Assembly: GCA_021129875.1 (NCBI GenBank)
Contig: JAJOKK010000161.1
Location: 1-20,575, forward strand
Length of the DNA stretch: 20,575 nt
DNA from: Candidatus Bipolaricaulota bacterium
GTDB lineage: Bacteria > Bipolaricaulota > Bipolaricaulia > UBA7950 > UBA9294
Direction: 5' to 3'
Within the stretch, counting starts at the first letter, position 1; the number at the start of each line of letters is the position of its first letter. Of the stretch, positions 8,470-15,681 are shown piece after piece. The notes beneath the pieces were generated by a model, which had not been told where the DNA came from, ran no database searches, and saw nothing but the letters and a program-made list of their open reading frames with translations. The translations under genes were made by a program, and so were the position numbers.

Positions 8470-8844
8470 AATATACACACCTCCCGAAGGCGAATATTGG
8501 CTGATTTCGCGCCGAAAGTCCAGCACCCAAGCTCGCTGTAGAAGCTCTACACAGAACAAGACTGTTTATCAGGGGAACGATCTGAGATACAGGCCTTGCC
8601 CCGCGGCGGAGCACATACGGATAGCGAGTAAACAGCGAGGCCTTTACCAACGGCTGTGCTTCGGCAAAGTGCTCTCTCGGACTGCGACCGCTTATGGCAA
8701 AGAGGATAAAATCCGCCAGCCTGGTTCAAATGGCACTCCATGCCGACGACCTGCTCGGAGTTAAATTCAGTAGCTCTATTCGTGCTGGCTGTTGGCCGTA
8801 GATCGCGAACAGCTTATTGCAGTTATGAGCTAAGCTTGAGTGGT
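8470..8844. other. Non-coding region upstream of the ornithine operon
   Basis: About 375 bp separate ord from the small ORF at 8845-8964. Short open frames run through it, but none has a ribosome-binding site or a protein-like sequence. It must carry the start of the ort operon if that is transcribed independently. The only clear local structure is the palindrome at 8537-8551. I looked for the conserved core of a cobalamin riboswitch on the minus strand and did not see it. The best promoter-like pair (TTGAAC and TATCCT at 15-bp spacing) is too poor to call. Confidence 0.5.
8537..8551. promoter_or_regulatory. Palindrome upstream of ord, possible operator
   Basis: TGTAGA-AGC-TCTACA is a perfect 6+6 inverted repeat with a 3-nt centre, about 70 bp before the ord GTG. 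There is no T-run on either strand, so a terminator is unlikely. Its position suits a regulator-binding site in the 5' region of the ornithine operon. A 6-bp inverted repeat can arise by chance, so confidence is low. Confidence 0.25.
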
Positions 8845-8964
8845 TTATGCATCAATTTCGTGTCTAACCAGCCAAGATAGTTCGGCGAACTGACCGAGAA
8901 GCAAATTTGCAGCAGGGTCTTTTACCATGTGCTGAAATTGATCAATACCATCTCGGTAGTGCAT
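8845..8964 (-). CDS. Possible 39-residue protein downstream of the TPR gene
   Basis: ATG 8964 opens a 39-codon frame ending in TAA, 13 nt after the TPR gene's stop and in a different frame. The product has a plausible composition (MHYRDGIDQFQHM at the start, LLLGQFAELSWLVRH near the end) and could be helical. There is no strong ribosome-binding site. The frame stays open upstream for 13 codons into the end of the TPR gene, so it could also be the original C-terminus of that protein after a frameshift. I do not recognise it. Confidence 0.3.
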   Translation of the reverse strand: MHYRDGIDQFQHMVKDPAANLLLGQFAELSWLVRHEIDA

Positions 8965-8977
8965 TGCAAACAGTGTG

Positions 8978-10420
8978 CTAACCTGTCGTTTCTGTGCCGT
9001 CTACCACCCGCCTGAGCATATCTACTCCCGGTTCATGCTCTTCGATCCCTCGGCGCTCCTCGATCAATTGTTCCCATTCGCCCGGCGCTTCTTCTTCACT
9101 GCCGGCTTTCCTCGCCTCTGACAGTTCTCCTAAAAGTTTGCCTAAATGCAGCCACCGCGCAACGTCGGTTTGCATCTGCAGATCGTTCCACAGCCGGCGA
9201 AGACAGAAGAGCGCCTGCGGCCACCTATCCCACAACTTCCCGTAGTAGTCACGATAATCCTCTGCGTAGTCCGGCCAATCCAAGTTTGTGAACAACCAGA
9301 GATCATCCGTCGGCAGCGGTTCGGCTAAGAGGAGCGGCGCAATGTAGATGTTCGCAAAGCATGCTTCCCTCCATTTCACTACTGCCTCACTAAGGCGCCC
9401 GGCCTGATAAAGGGCCAGACCCCAGCAGAAGGTGTGGTGCGGATCGTCACAATCATCGGGGTAATCCTCTGCAAACTGTTCATAGGCGTGCAGTGCGGCT
9501 TCTACATCTCCGCGGAGCAGCTGCAACGGGCCAATGAAATAGCGGACCCCTTGATTGTCATTCTTGTTCAGTCGCAGCAGGGCCTCATACTCGGCGAGCG
9601 CATCGCTCAGGCGGTCGGCCTGCCAGTATACCCCCGCCAGACCGTACCGCGCCCGCATGTACGGTCGTGTATCATGGTCTAACCACCAGGCAAATGATTG
9701 CGGCGATTCGCTCCCCAATTGAGCGCGGGCCAGCTCGTAGGCCCTCCGATAGCAGGCTTCTGCCTCGGACAGGTCTCCCTTCCCCTCGGCTATATCCCCA
9801 AGCCCGTTCAGCGCATCGGCCATGGTCGGGTCGATGGAGAGGGCTGCGAGGAAGTAGTCTGCGGCCGTATCAAAATCCGCAGGGGTAAATCGGCTATCGA
9901 GCGCTTCCCACCCAGCATAGACAAGGTCTTGTGCCGAATCGGCTTCCTCTTCCAGTAAGGAGCTCATGCTCGGTAAAAGTTTGTGCAGCATACGCTGATA
10001 CCAGCCGCCGCGTGGCGCTTTCATCAAGGACAGACCTTGAGGGAAGAGGTTTAGCCCGGATTGTACTGCTTCGTGGAGCTCCTCAGGGATATAGCGCGGG
10101 TCAAGGACCGTTACCCCCAAACACTTCACGATCTGTTGGTATTTCTGGCTTACGCTGATCGCTGATGTATTAAAGATCACGGCCGTTTCAGCCTGGGAGA
10201 GATCTCCCAGGTATAGACGATCGTATATGTAGATCACCGCCGCCGCCCAGATTACAGGCTTCCTCGTCCCACCAAGAGCAGTGAGGGCGGCGAAATCGTG
10301 CCATATCTGCAATGCCCCGCCAAGCATTTCTTCGGGCAACAGAGTAGGTACCGCCTGACGCAGCAAGCCCTCCACCTCTTGGACTACCTGCGTGTGTTTG
10401 GATGACTCCTCTTTTTTCAT
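8978..10420 (-). CDS. TPR protein with N-terminal HTH-like helical domain
   Basis: The 480-residue protein has no signal peptide or membrane segment and is probably cytoplasmic. Residues about 54-102 (KPVIWAAAVIYIYDRLY, then SQAETAVIFNTSAISVSQKYQQI) resemble the DUF6398/cyclin-like helical domain found in some SEC-C and TPR proteins, including an HTH-like ISVSQKYQQI helix. From about 170 to 380 there are TPR helices, the clearest being AADYFLAALSIDPTMADALNGLGDIAEGKGDLSEAEACYRRAYELA in its two halves. The acidic C-terminus is aromatic-rich. ATG 10420 follows AGGAGGT at 11 nt. The gene lies 180 bp downstream of ispD with no strong terminator between. A scaffold or regulatory role is possible; no substrate or partner can be named. 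Confidence 0.75.
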   Translation of the reverse strand: MKKEESSKHTQVVQEVEGLLRQAVPTLLPEEMLGGALQIWHDFAALTALGGTRKPVIWAAAVIYIYDRLYLGDLSQAETAVIFNTSAISVSQKYQQIVKCLGVTVLDPRYIPEELHEAVQSGLNLFPQGLSLMKAPRGGWYQRMLHKLLPSMSSLLEEEADSAQDLVYAGWEALDSRFTPADFDTAADYFLAALSIDPTMADALNGLGDIAEGKGDLSEAEACYRRAYELARAQLGSESPQSFAWWLDHDTRPYMRARYGLAGVYWQADRLSDALAEYEALLRLNKNDNQGVRYFIGPLQLLRGDVEAALHAYEQFAEDYPDDCDDPHHTFCWGLALYQAGRLSEAVVKWREACFANIYIAPLLLAEPLPTDDLWLFTNLDWPDYAEDYRDYYGKLWDRWPQALFCLRRLWNDLQMQTDVARWLHLGKLLGELSEARKAGSEEEAPGEWEQLIEERRGIEEHEPGVDMLRRVVDGTETTG

Positions 10421-10600
10421 CTGTTCCGGATACCTCCTCTTACCGGTCTAACGGGAATTTCACCATTCCAACCCTTGCACGTTGTAGGCCAAAGAACGGT
10501 GCAAGAAGATCCAGTTCGCAGCCGACCGGTTGATTACCGGTGCTTGATAGTTCATAGCCGGAAACTGAAGGAATGTCAACCTTGACTAGGAACGATCGGT

Positions 10601-11302
10601 CTACCTCTCCCTACTACCGGGATCATCACCGCGCACAAGGGCGATCGCTTCGGCAAGAGAGAGGTCTTCCTTTGTCGTCACTTTGAGGTTCATCGCATCG
10701 CCGGGGACGGTCCACACCGGTCTCCCGCTTGCCAGGACAGCGCCGGCGTCATCGGTGAATCGGCAGTCGTTGCAGTCGAGGGCGCGAGCGATCAGCTCCC
10801 GCTCAAATCCCTGTGGGGTCTGCATCTGCAACAGCCCACGCTGTTCAACCGGTTGAGAACAGAGCAGCTCGTTTTTGTTGCGATACCGGAGCGTATCGAC
10901 CACGGGAAGGACGGGCACGCACGCCCCGTGCTCTTCCACCCCTGAGAGAACCCGGGCGATCAATTCCCGGCTGAGGAAGGGGCGTGCCACGTCGTGGATC
11001 AAGACGATCCTCCCCCTCGCCTGTTCAACACCGGCCCGAGAAGAGTCCTGCCGGCGCCGTCCCCCGTGGACGATCCGGACCTGCTTAGCCAGGCCCGCGA
11101 CGAGCGGTGTCGCCCGATGCTCATCATCACCGGCGATGACAAGGACGATCTCATCGACAAGGGGGGATTCACTGAATGTAGCCAATGTGTAGGAGAGGAG
11201 CGGCTTCCCTCTGATTTTCAGATAGATCTTGTTCTCCCCCGCACCGACTCGCGACCCACTGCCAGCGGCGAGGAGAACGGCGGTGACCATTGGCGCCACC
11301 AT
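10601..11302 (-). CDS. ispD: 2-C-methyl-D-erythritol 4-phosphate cytidylyltransferase
   Basis: IspD forms CDP-methylerythritol from MEP and CTP, the third step of the non-mevalonate isoprenoid pathway. The 233-residue product has the nucleotidyltransferase start LLAAGSGSRVGAGENK (10-25), in which R18 and K25 match the catalytic Arg/Lys pair (Arg20/Lys27 of E. coli). It also has IHDVARPFLS, PVVDTLR, TPQGFERELI and FTDDAGAV, all in the normal order. Length is typical. The ATG at 11302 lies 2 nt after the stop of the lipoprotein gene, with GAGG nearby; ATG 11290 is an alternative start. The PIN-TRAM to ispD linkage is common in bacteria. No ispF follows, although the two are often adjacent. Confidence 0.95.
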   Translation of the reverse strand: MVAPMVTAVLLAAGSGSRVGAGENKIYLKIRGKPLLSYTLATFSESPLVDEIVLVIAGDDEHRATPLVAGLAKQVRIVHGGRRRQDSSRAGVEQARGRIVLIHDVARPFLSRELIARVLSGVEEHGACVPVLPVVDTLRYRNKNELLCSQPVEQRGLLQMQTPQGFERELIARALDCNDCRFTDDAGAVLASGRPVWTVPGDAMNLKVTTKEDLSLAEAIALVRGDDPGSRER

Positions 11303-11304
11303 GG

Positions 11305-11802
11305 CTACCCCTCAGGCGGGGTCTCTGTTATCGCGATCAGGTTCCGCCCATCAGGGTCGATCATATAGACTTCCCATGCTCTGGAGCGGTCAGAATTGAA
11401 CAGGATCTTATCGTTGCTCCCCCAGTACGGGTTGACATCCTTCCCTGCATCTGTGGTCAGGCGGATTATCGCCAAGGTCCCCAGCTCGATGATGTACAGA
11501 TCGACGTTATCTTCCTGATTAGAGGAGTAGACGAGGCGGTCTCCTTTTGGAGACCAGTTGGGTGCCCAATCGTCGACCTCATTCTCCGTCAACCGGGTCG
11601 TCTCACCGGTCTCCAGGTTGCGTACGTATAGCTCAAACCCATTCTCTCCCGGTGAGGCGTACGCAAGCATCCTTCCGTCCGGCGAGAGGGTCGGCTCCCA
11701 ATTTAAAAGCTGCGGCTGATCCTGCCGCAGCAGGGCACATCCACCGATAAAGAGAAGACCGACAACAATAAGCACAGCAAAGACAATCTTTTTCATATTC
11801 AT
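11305..11802 (-). CDS. Short PD40/TolB-like beta-propeller lipoprotein
   Basis: The 165-residue product starts with a lipoprotein signal (MNMKKIVFAVLIVVGLLFIGGC; lipobox IGGC, acylated Cys 22). The rest consists of PD40/WD40-like repeats of the TolB and DPP-IV propeller type: EPTLSPDGRMLAYAS, APNWSPKGDRLVYSS and NPYWGSNDKILFNS, each followed by an (E/D)LY(V/I) or EVYMID strand. Only about three blades are present, against six or seven in a closed propeller, so it may oligomerise or be a shortened relative. Its ATG overlaps the PIN-TRAM stop in an ATGA and ispD follows after 2 nt, so it is made with two housekeeping proteins. Function is unknown. An in-frame ATG two codons later is an equally good start. 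Confidence 0.8.
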   Translation of the reverse strand: MNMKKIVFAVLIVVGLLFIGGCALLRQDQPQLLNWEPTLSPDGRMLAYASPGENGFELYVRNLETGETTRLTENEVDDWAPNWSPKGDRLVYSSNQEDNVDLYIIELGTLAIIRLTTDAGKDVNPYWGSNDKILFNSDRSRAWEVYMIDPDGRNLIAITETPPEG

Positions 11803-12860
11803 CCCCCTTCTTGCTGCTCCCAGCGGGGGGACTCCCCGCTCGGTTCAACGAACAGCATCTTCCCCGCCTCGGTCTGCAGGGTGTTCTTGACGATCACCTT
11901 GATCTTAGTCCCGATATGCCGGCGGCCGTTCGCCACCACCACCATTGTTCCGTCATTGAGGTAGCCTATCCCCTGATCGATCGCCTCGCCGCGGTCGATC
12001 ACATCTATATCGATCGCCTCGCCGGGGATGAACCGGGGTTTGACCGCGTTCACCAGTTCATTGATGTTCAAGACCTTCACCCCTTCGACCTGAGCGACCC
12101 GGTTCAGGTTATAGTCCGTGGTGATCAACACAGCGCCGCGATCCTTGGCGAGGCGGAGCAATTTGTGATCGACCTCTTTGATCGACGGGTAGTCCTGGGT
12201 AACGATACTGATCGCAACCGATTCGTCGCTCTGCAGCTTGCGCAGCACCTCCAGGCCGCGGCGCCCTTTGCGCCGCCGCAGGCTGTTGGAGGAATCGGCA
12301 ACGTTCTGTAGTTCGGCAAGGATGAACTCAGGGAGGAGGATCGCCCCTTCCAAAAACCCAGTCTGTAACAGATCACCGATGCGCCCGTCGATGATTGCGC
12401 TCGTATCCAGGATCTTACTCGACCCCATCCCTTTCTTACGCAGGGAGGAGCGGAGACCTTCCGCTAACCCTCCACGGAGAAGAGGGCGGTCGAGGCTGTA
12501 TCCGGCTGTCAGGCCGAGAGCAAGAGCACCGATGAGAATACCTCCCTGAATAATCCTTTCTCCTGCTCCGGCAGGGAGGAGGAGACCGGTAGCAAGAGCT
12601 AGAATCCCTCCAATGATCGACGCAAGCAGCCCACAGAGGAAGCTGTTGATAAGCCTTCTCTCCACCCCTTCTTTCTCCAGTGCTTCATACGTCCTCTTCC
12701 AGATGACAAGTGCCCCTCCGGCAAGGAGGCAGCCGGCCGCGCCACCCGCCGCCAGGTTGAGTGCCCACCCCGGGATCGGGCCGCCTGAGGGGATGAACCT
12801 GTAGGCAAAAGAGATCCCCCCTCCCAGCCCTGCTAAAACAATGAATAATAACCCAACCAC
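11799..12860 (-). CDS. Membrane-anchored PIN-TRAM domain protein (YacL family)
   Basis: The 353-residue protein has four predicted N-terminal membrane helices (about 3-20, 33-52, 72-95, 104-122). A PIN nuclease-like domain follows (about 148-265) with the acidic set D152 (LDTSAIIDGRI), E183 (FILAELQ), D231 (VDHKLL) and D249 (TTDYNL). The C-terminal TRAM domain (about 275-340) is of the RNA-binding type. This is the architecture of Bacillus YacL, whose target is not established. The start is GTG 12860, with GGAGG 7 nt upstream. It heads the unit with the PD40 lipoprotein and ispD and is divergent from prmC. A TATACA box at 12924-12929 (minus strand) is a weak promoter candidate. Confidence 0.92.
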   Translation of the reverse strand: MVGLLFIVLAGLGGGISFAYRFIPSGGPIPGWALNLAAGGAAGCLLAGGALVIWKRTYEALEKEGVERRLINSFLCGLLASIIGGILALATGLLLPAGAGERIIQGGILIGALALGLTAGYSLDRPLLRGGLAEGLRSSLRKKGMGSSKILDTSAIIDGRIGDLLQTGFLEGAILLPEFILAELQNVADSSNSLRRRKGRRGLEVLRKLQSDESVAISIVTQDYPSIKEVDHKLLRLAKDRGAVLITTDYNLNRVAQVEGVKVLNINELVNAVKPRFIPGEAIDIDVIDRGEAIDQGIGYLNDGTMVVVANGRRHIGTKIKVIVKNTLQTEAGKMLFVEPSGESPRWEQQEGG

Positions 12861-12935
12861 GACCCACCTCCGATCGAGAGACGAATATCGCTCTACGTCT
12901 CTATAACTACGCTCAATGCTGATTGTATACAGTCC

Positions 12936-12964
12936 TTGACTTCAGCGCAAGATTATGCTATTCT
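12936..12964 (+). promoter_or_regulatory. Sigma70-type promoter for prmC-ftsE-ftsX
   Basis: TTGACT (12936-12941), a 17-bp spacer and TATTCT (12959-12964) closely match the housekeeping promoter. A transcript would start near 12971, giving a leader of about 80 nt before the chosen prmC start. The longest prmC frame would begin with the TTG of this -35 box, which argues against that start. Confidence 0.7.
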
Positions 12965-13049
12965 ACACGATAAAATCGATCGTTTTCAAAGATCGGACCG
13001 GGGACCGGGGAAGAAAAAGGGGGGGACGACTCTGGGCGTTGATTGGACC

Positions 13050-13886
13050 GTGCGTGAGATCCTCAGCTGGACACGGGGCTACTTTAAAGACGGGGGGATA
13101 CTCAAGCCGAGGCTGGAAGCGGAGATCCTTCTTGCTCATGTCCTTGACGTCGAACGTCTGCACCTCTACCTATCGCCGGATAGACCGCTCACCGTGGATG
13201 AGCGGACGCGGTTTCGCGAGATCATCAAGGAACGTCGGGCGCAGGTCCCTCTGCAGCACCTGATCGGCGAAGTCACCTTCCTCGGGCTGCGGTTTCGAGT
13301 CGGGAAGGAGGCGCTCATCCCGCGACCGGAGAGCGAGGAGCTGTTAGAGAAAGCATTGGACCTGGCTCTACGCGACCGCGAAATCTCCTGCCTCGACCTA
13401 GGGACAGGCTCTGGGGTGCTGGCTGTCTGTCTGGCGCGCTACCTCCCCCTCGCCCGAGTTACCGCGGTCGACCTTTCGCGGGAAGCGTTGAGCTTGGCGC
13501 GAGAAAACGCTGAATTAAACAATGTTTTTAACCGGATCAACTTCCTAGAGAGTGACTGGTTCAACCGGGTCGAGGGAAAATTTGACTTAATCGTATCCAA
13601 TCCGCCATATATAGCAGTGGAAGAACTGGCTTCCCTCCCGGTCGAAATCCGGGAGCACGAGCCGCGCGTCGCCCTCGATGGAGGGCGTAATGGGGTGGAG
13701 AGAATCGAGGCACTGACCCGGAGAGCCAGAGAGCACATGCGCCCCGGGGCAAGCCTCCTCCTGGAGATTGGAAACGGGCAGGGAGAGAGCGTTGTGGAAC
13801 GGATGAGAGAGAGCGGGCTGGTAGAGGCAAAGGTCGAGCGGGATCTTGCAGGAAAGGAAAGGTTCGTGATCGCTCAATGTCCGTGA
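13050..13886 (+). CDS. prmC: Release factor glutamine methyltransferase
   Basis: PrmC methylates the GGQ glutamine of release factors RF1 and RF2 using SAM. The product has the N-terminal substrate domain (VREILSWTRGYF, RLEAEILLAHVL), the PRPESEELLE segment, SAM motif I LDLGTGSGVLA (about 115-125) and the catalytic NPPY (184-187). I chose GTG 13050 (278 residues) because VREILSW matches the usual family N-terminus. The frame is open to 12936, but that would start inside the -35 box and add a basic low-complexity stretch. No good ribosome-binding site precedes the GTG; a CTG at 13032 lies 6 nt after AAGGGGGGG. prfA, its frequent neighbour, is absent here. The stop overlaps the ftsE-like gene. 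Confidence 0.92.
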   Translation: MREILSWTRGYFKDGGILKPRLEAEILLAHVLDVERLHLYLSPDRPLTVDERTRFREIIKERRAQVPLQHLIGEVTFLGLRFRVGKEALIPRPESEELLEKALDLALRDREISCLDLGTGSGVLAVCLARYLPLARVTAVDLSREALSLARENAELNNVFNRINFLESDWFNRVEGKFDLIVSNPPYIAVEELASLPVEIREHEPRVALDGGRNGVERIEALTRRAREHMRPGASLLLEIGNGQGESVVERMRESGLVEAKVERDLAGKERFVIAQCP

Positions 13887-14539
13887 TGATTCAGCTCTCC
13901 GAGGTTCATTTCTCAAGCGACGACGGGATCAAGGTACTCGACGATCTGCATCTCCGTGTCGAGCGGGGGGAATTCGTCTTCCTCCTCGGCCCGGCCGCTG
14001 CGGGGAAGTCGGTCCTGCTCGGCCTCATAGGGACGCACATCCCACCGCAGAAAGGCCAGATCCTCGTCTGCGGCCGCAACATCGCCCGCCTCAGCCACGA
14101 CAAGGCGTTCGCCCTGCGCCGCCGGATCGGGTTCATCCCTCAACAGTTCGTACCGTTGCAAAAGACCGTTATAGAAAACCTGATGTTCAGGCTGCGAGCC
14201 CTGGGCAACTTCCGTGAACAGGCTGAGGAGAAAGCCCTTGCCGCATTGGAGCAGGTCGGCCTGACTGAGGATCTATCCTTTCCAGCCGCTGAACTCCAGC
14301 CGCTCGATCGGACCAGATTAGCGCTGGCGCTTGCCATCTGTGATGAACCGCTCCTCCTGTTGGTCGATGAGCAGTTCGACGGCCTGAGCAGCGCCGAGCA
14401 GTCCGAGGTCTGTTCCCTATTAGAGGAACTTCATCTGCACGGACTTACACTCCTCGTCGCCGTCCGCGGACCGCTCCCCGAGCAGATGAGCGAACGTCGT
14501 CAGCTGCACCTGATCGAAGGGAAGGTGAATGAGTCATGA
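13877..14539 (+). CDS. ftsE: FtsE-like ABC ATPase with degenerate signature and H-loop
   Basis: In division, FtsE binds ATP and, through FtsX, controls a periplasmic peptidoglycan hydrolase. The 220-residue product has the FtsE size and order. Walker A is GPAAAGKS (38-45) with K44 kept, Q89/Q90 form the Q-loop and LLLLVDE (159-165) is Walker B with its glutamate. The LSGGEQ signature is replaced by LQPLD (140-144), the D-loop by FDGLS, and the H-loop histidine by arginine (AVRG, R197). Nucleotide binding is plausible but normal hydrolysis is doubtful. The start is ATG 13877, overlapping prmC by 10 nt; ATG 13886 (MIQLSEV) is equally good. It overlaps ftsX in an ATGA, which supports the FtsE identity despite the divergence. 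Confidence 0.8.
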   Translation: MSVMIQLSEVHFSSDDGIKVLDDLHLRVERGEFVFLLGPAAAGKSVLLGLIGTHIPPQKGQILVCGRNIARLSHDKAFALRRRIGFIPQQFVPLQKTVIENLMFRLRALGNFREQAEEKALAALEQVGLTEDLSFPAAELQPLDRTRLALALAICDEPLLLLVDEQFDGLSSAEQSEVCSLLEELHLHGLTLLVAVRGPLPEQMSERRQLHLIEGKVNES

Positions 14540-15381
14540 GCACGTTCTTTTTCTTGTTGAACGATCTTATCGCTACGATAAACGTGAAGAGCAAAGCGCG
14601 CTTCCTCTCCCTACTCTTCGTCATCTTCGCCTGCCTGGCCCTGTTCTCAGGCTTCTTCCTCCTAGGGGGGGTGGGGGAAGAAGAGATCCGCCCGGCGCTT
14701 GCCCCGAACGAGTTACATGTTCACCTCTCGCCACGCCTCGCCTCCGCAACTATCGACGAGATGCACCGGCAGATTCGAGAGCGAGACGCTGTGCGCCAGA
14801 TCACCTTCCGCTTTCCGCAAGAACTGGGGCTGGACCAGGTCGAAGGGCTGTTCCTGATCCGGGCGGTCAGCACGCGGGCCGCCGCCGAGTTGGCCGCCGA
14901 GCTGTCGATAGCTCCCGGAGTAGTGCGGGTCGACTCCTCTCCCATCGCGCAGAAGCAAGCTATCTCCCTTGCCACGCCGATCAAGATCGGCCTGTTGATC
15001 GGTTTTGCCCTGAGTATCGTCGCCAGCCTGATTATGGCTCGGTCTGCATTCGCTAAGCTGTTTAACGACTTTGCCGAAGAGATCCGGATGATGCGCCTCG
15101 CCGGGACCACGGAGAGAGTGATTCAGCCTCCGATCATCGCTGTCGGCCTCCTATGCGGGGCCATCGCCGGCCTTCTCTTGATCGTCGTCATCTACCTGCT
15201 CCACTTCCTGTCTACCATCCACCCCGAGACAATCCTCTATATCGCCCCAGGCCTGGCAGAGCCGACGCGGGTGTTGATAGTCAGTCTTGCAGGGTTCCTC
15301 CTCGGCCTAGCCCTTGGCGGGCTACTCGGCATGATGGGGGCGAGCCTAACTGGATCCAAGGATTTTCGGGCCTATTCGTAG
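14536..15381 (+). CDS. ftsX: FtsX-like cell-division ABC permease
   Basis: The 281-residue membrane protein has the FtsX layout. One N-terminal helix (about 24-45) is followed by an extracellular domain (about 48-145) and three further helices (about 148-167, 196-222 and 244-268). The cytoplasmic loop EEIRMMRLAGTTERVIQPPIIAVG matches the family's coupling-loop consensus. It overlaps the ftsE-like gene by 4 nt. The extracellular domain would contact a hydrolase activator, but no M23 peptidase, NlpC/P60 or S41 gene follows as in many ftsEX operons. The TAG stop ends at 15381, exactly where the miniature element begins, so the terminus of the gene may have been shaped by that insertion. Confidence 0.88.
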   Translation: MSTFFFLLNDLIATINVKSKARFLSLLFVIFACLALFSGFFLLGGVGEEEIRPALAPNELHVHLSPRLASATIDEMHRQIRERDAVRQITFRFPQELGLDQVEGLFLIRAVSTRAAAELAAELSIAPGVVRVDSSPIAQKQAISLATPIKIGLLIGFALSIVASLIMARSAFAKLFNDFAEEIRMMRLAGTTERVIQPPIIAVGLLCGAIAGLLLIVVIYLLHFLSTIHPETILYIAPGLAEPTRVLIVSLAGFLLGLALGGLLGMMGASLTGSKDFRAYS

Positions 15382-15599
15382 GCAAGCATTCAGCAAACCC
15401 ATACTGGCTGAAATGTGATAGCCCTAGAACCACGGATTGACACTGCTATACACAGAACAGAGAACATCCCTCTTCACTCATCACCCATTACTCCGGCCTC
15501 TTGGCCGGCACTCCAGCAATAATCCGTGTCTGTCAGTCTCCATCCATGGTCCTTCCCTCCCTCGAACGCGGTTCAGGGATGGGTTTACTGAATACGTAC
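15382..15599. mobile_element. Miniature inverted-repeat element, copy 1 (218 bp)
   Basis: The left end GCAAGCATTCAGCAAACCC and the right end ...GGGTTTACTGAATACGTAC are imperfect inverted repeats of about 20 bp. Both ends match copy 2 at 19733-19849 in opposite orientation; bases 15384-15415 are identical to the complement of 19816-19847. The interior is about 100 bp longer than in copy 2 and carries its own short inverted pair (CCACGGATT near 15430 and AATCCGTG near 15520). There is no ORF of note. The 8-bp flanks (ATTCGTAG and TGCAAGAT) do not match, so the original target duplication is gone or the ends were reshuffled. Confidence 0.75.
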
Positions 15600-15681
15600 T
15601 GCAAGATAGCAAGAAACCAACAACAACAACCTGCTGAAACTTGTCTGACGTTCGGGTGTAGATCCAAGCGAGGTGATAAAG

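Noticed and set aside
8861..8872. TGTCTAACCAGC shared with positions 6-17
   Set aside because: A single 12-bp match with no extension or paired structure is expected by chance in a window of this size.
8470..8900. Cobalamin riboswitch before the B12-dependent operon
   Set aside because: The conserved core sequences and spacing are not present on the minus strand.
10475..10504. Hairpin TTGCACGTT / AACGGTGCAA between ispD and the TPR gene
   Set aside because: The stem has a bulge and no T-run follows on either strand, so I do not call it a terminator. It might be a binding site, but nothing supports that.
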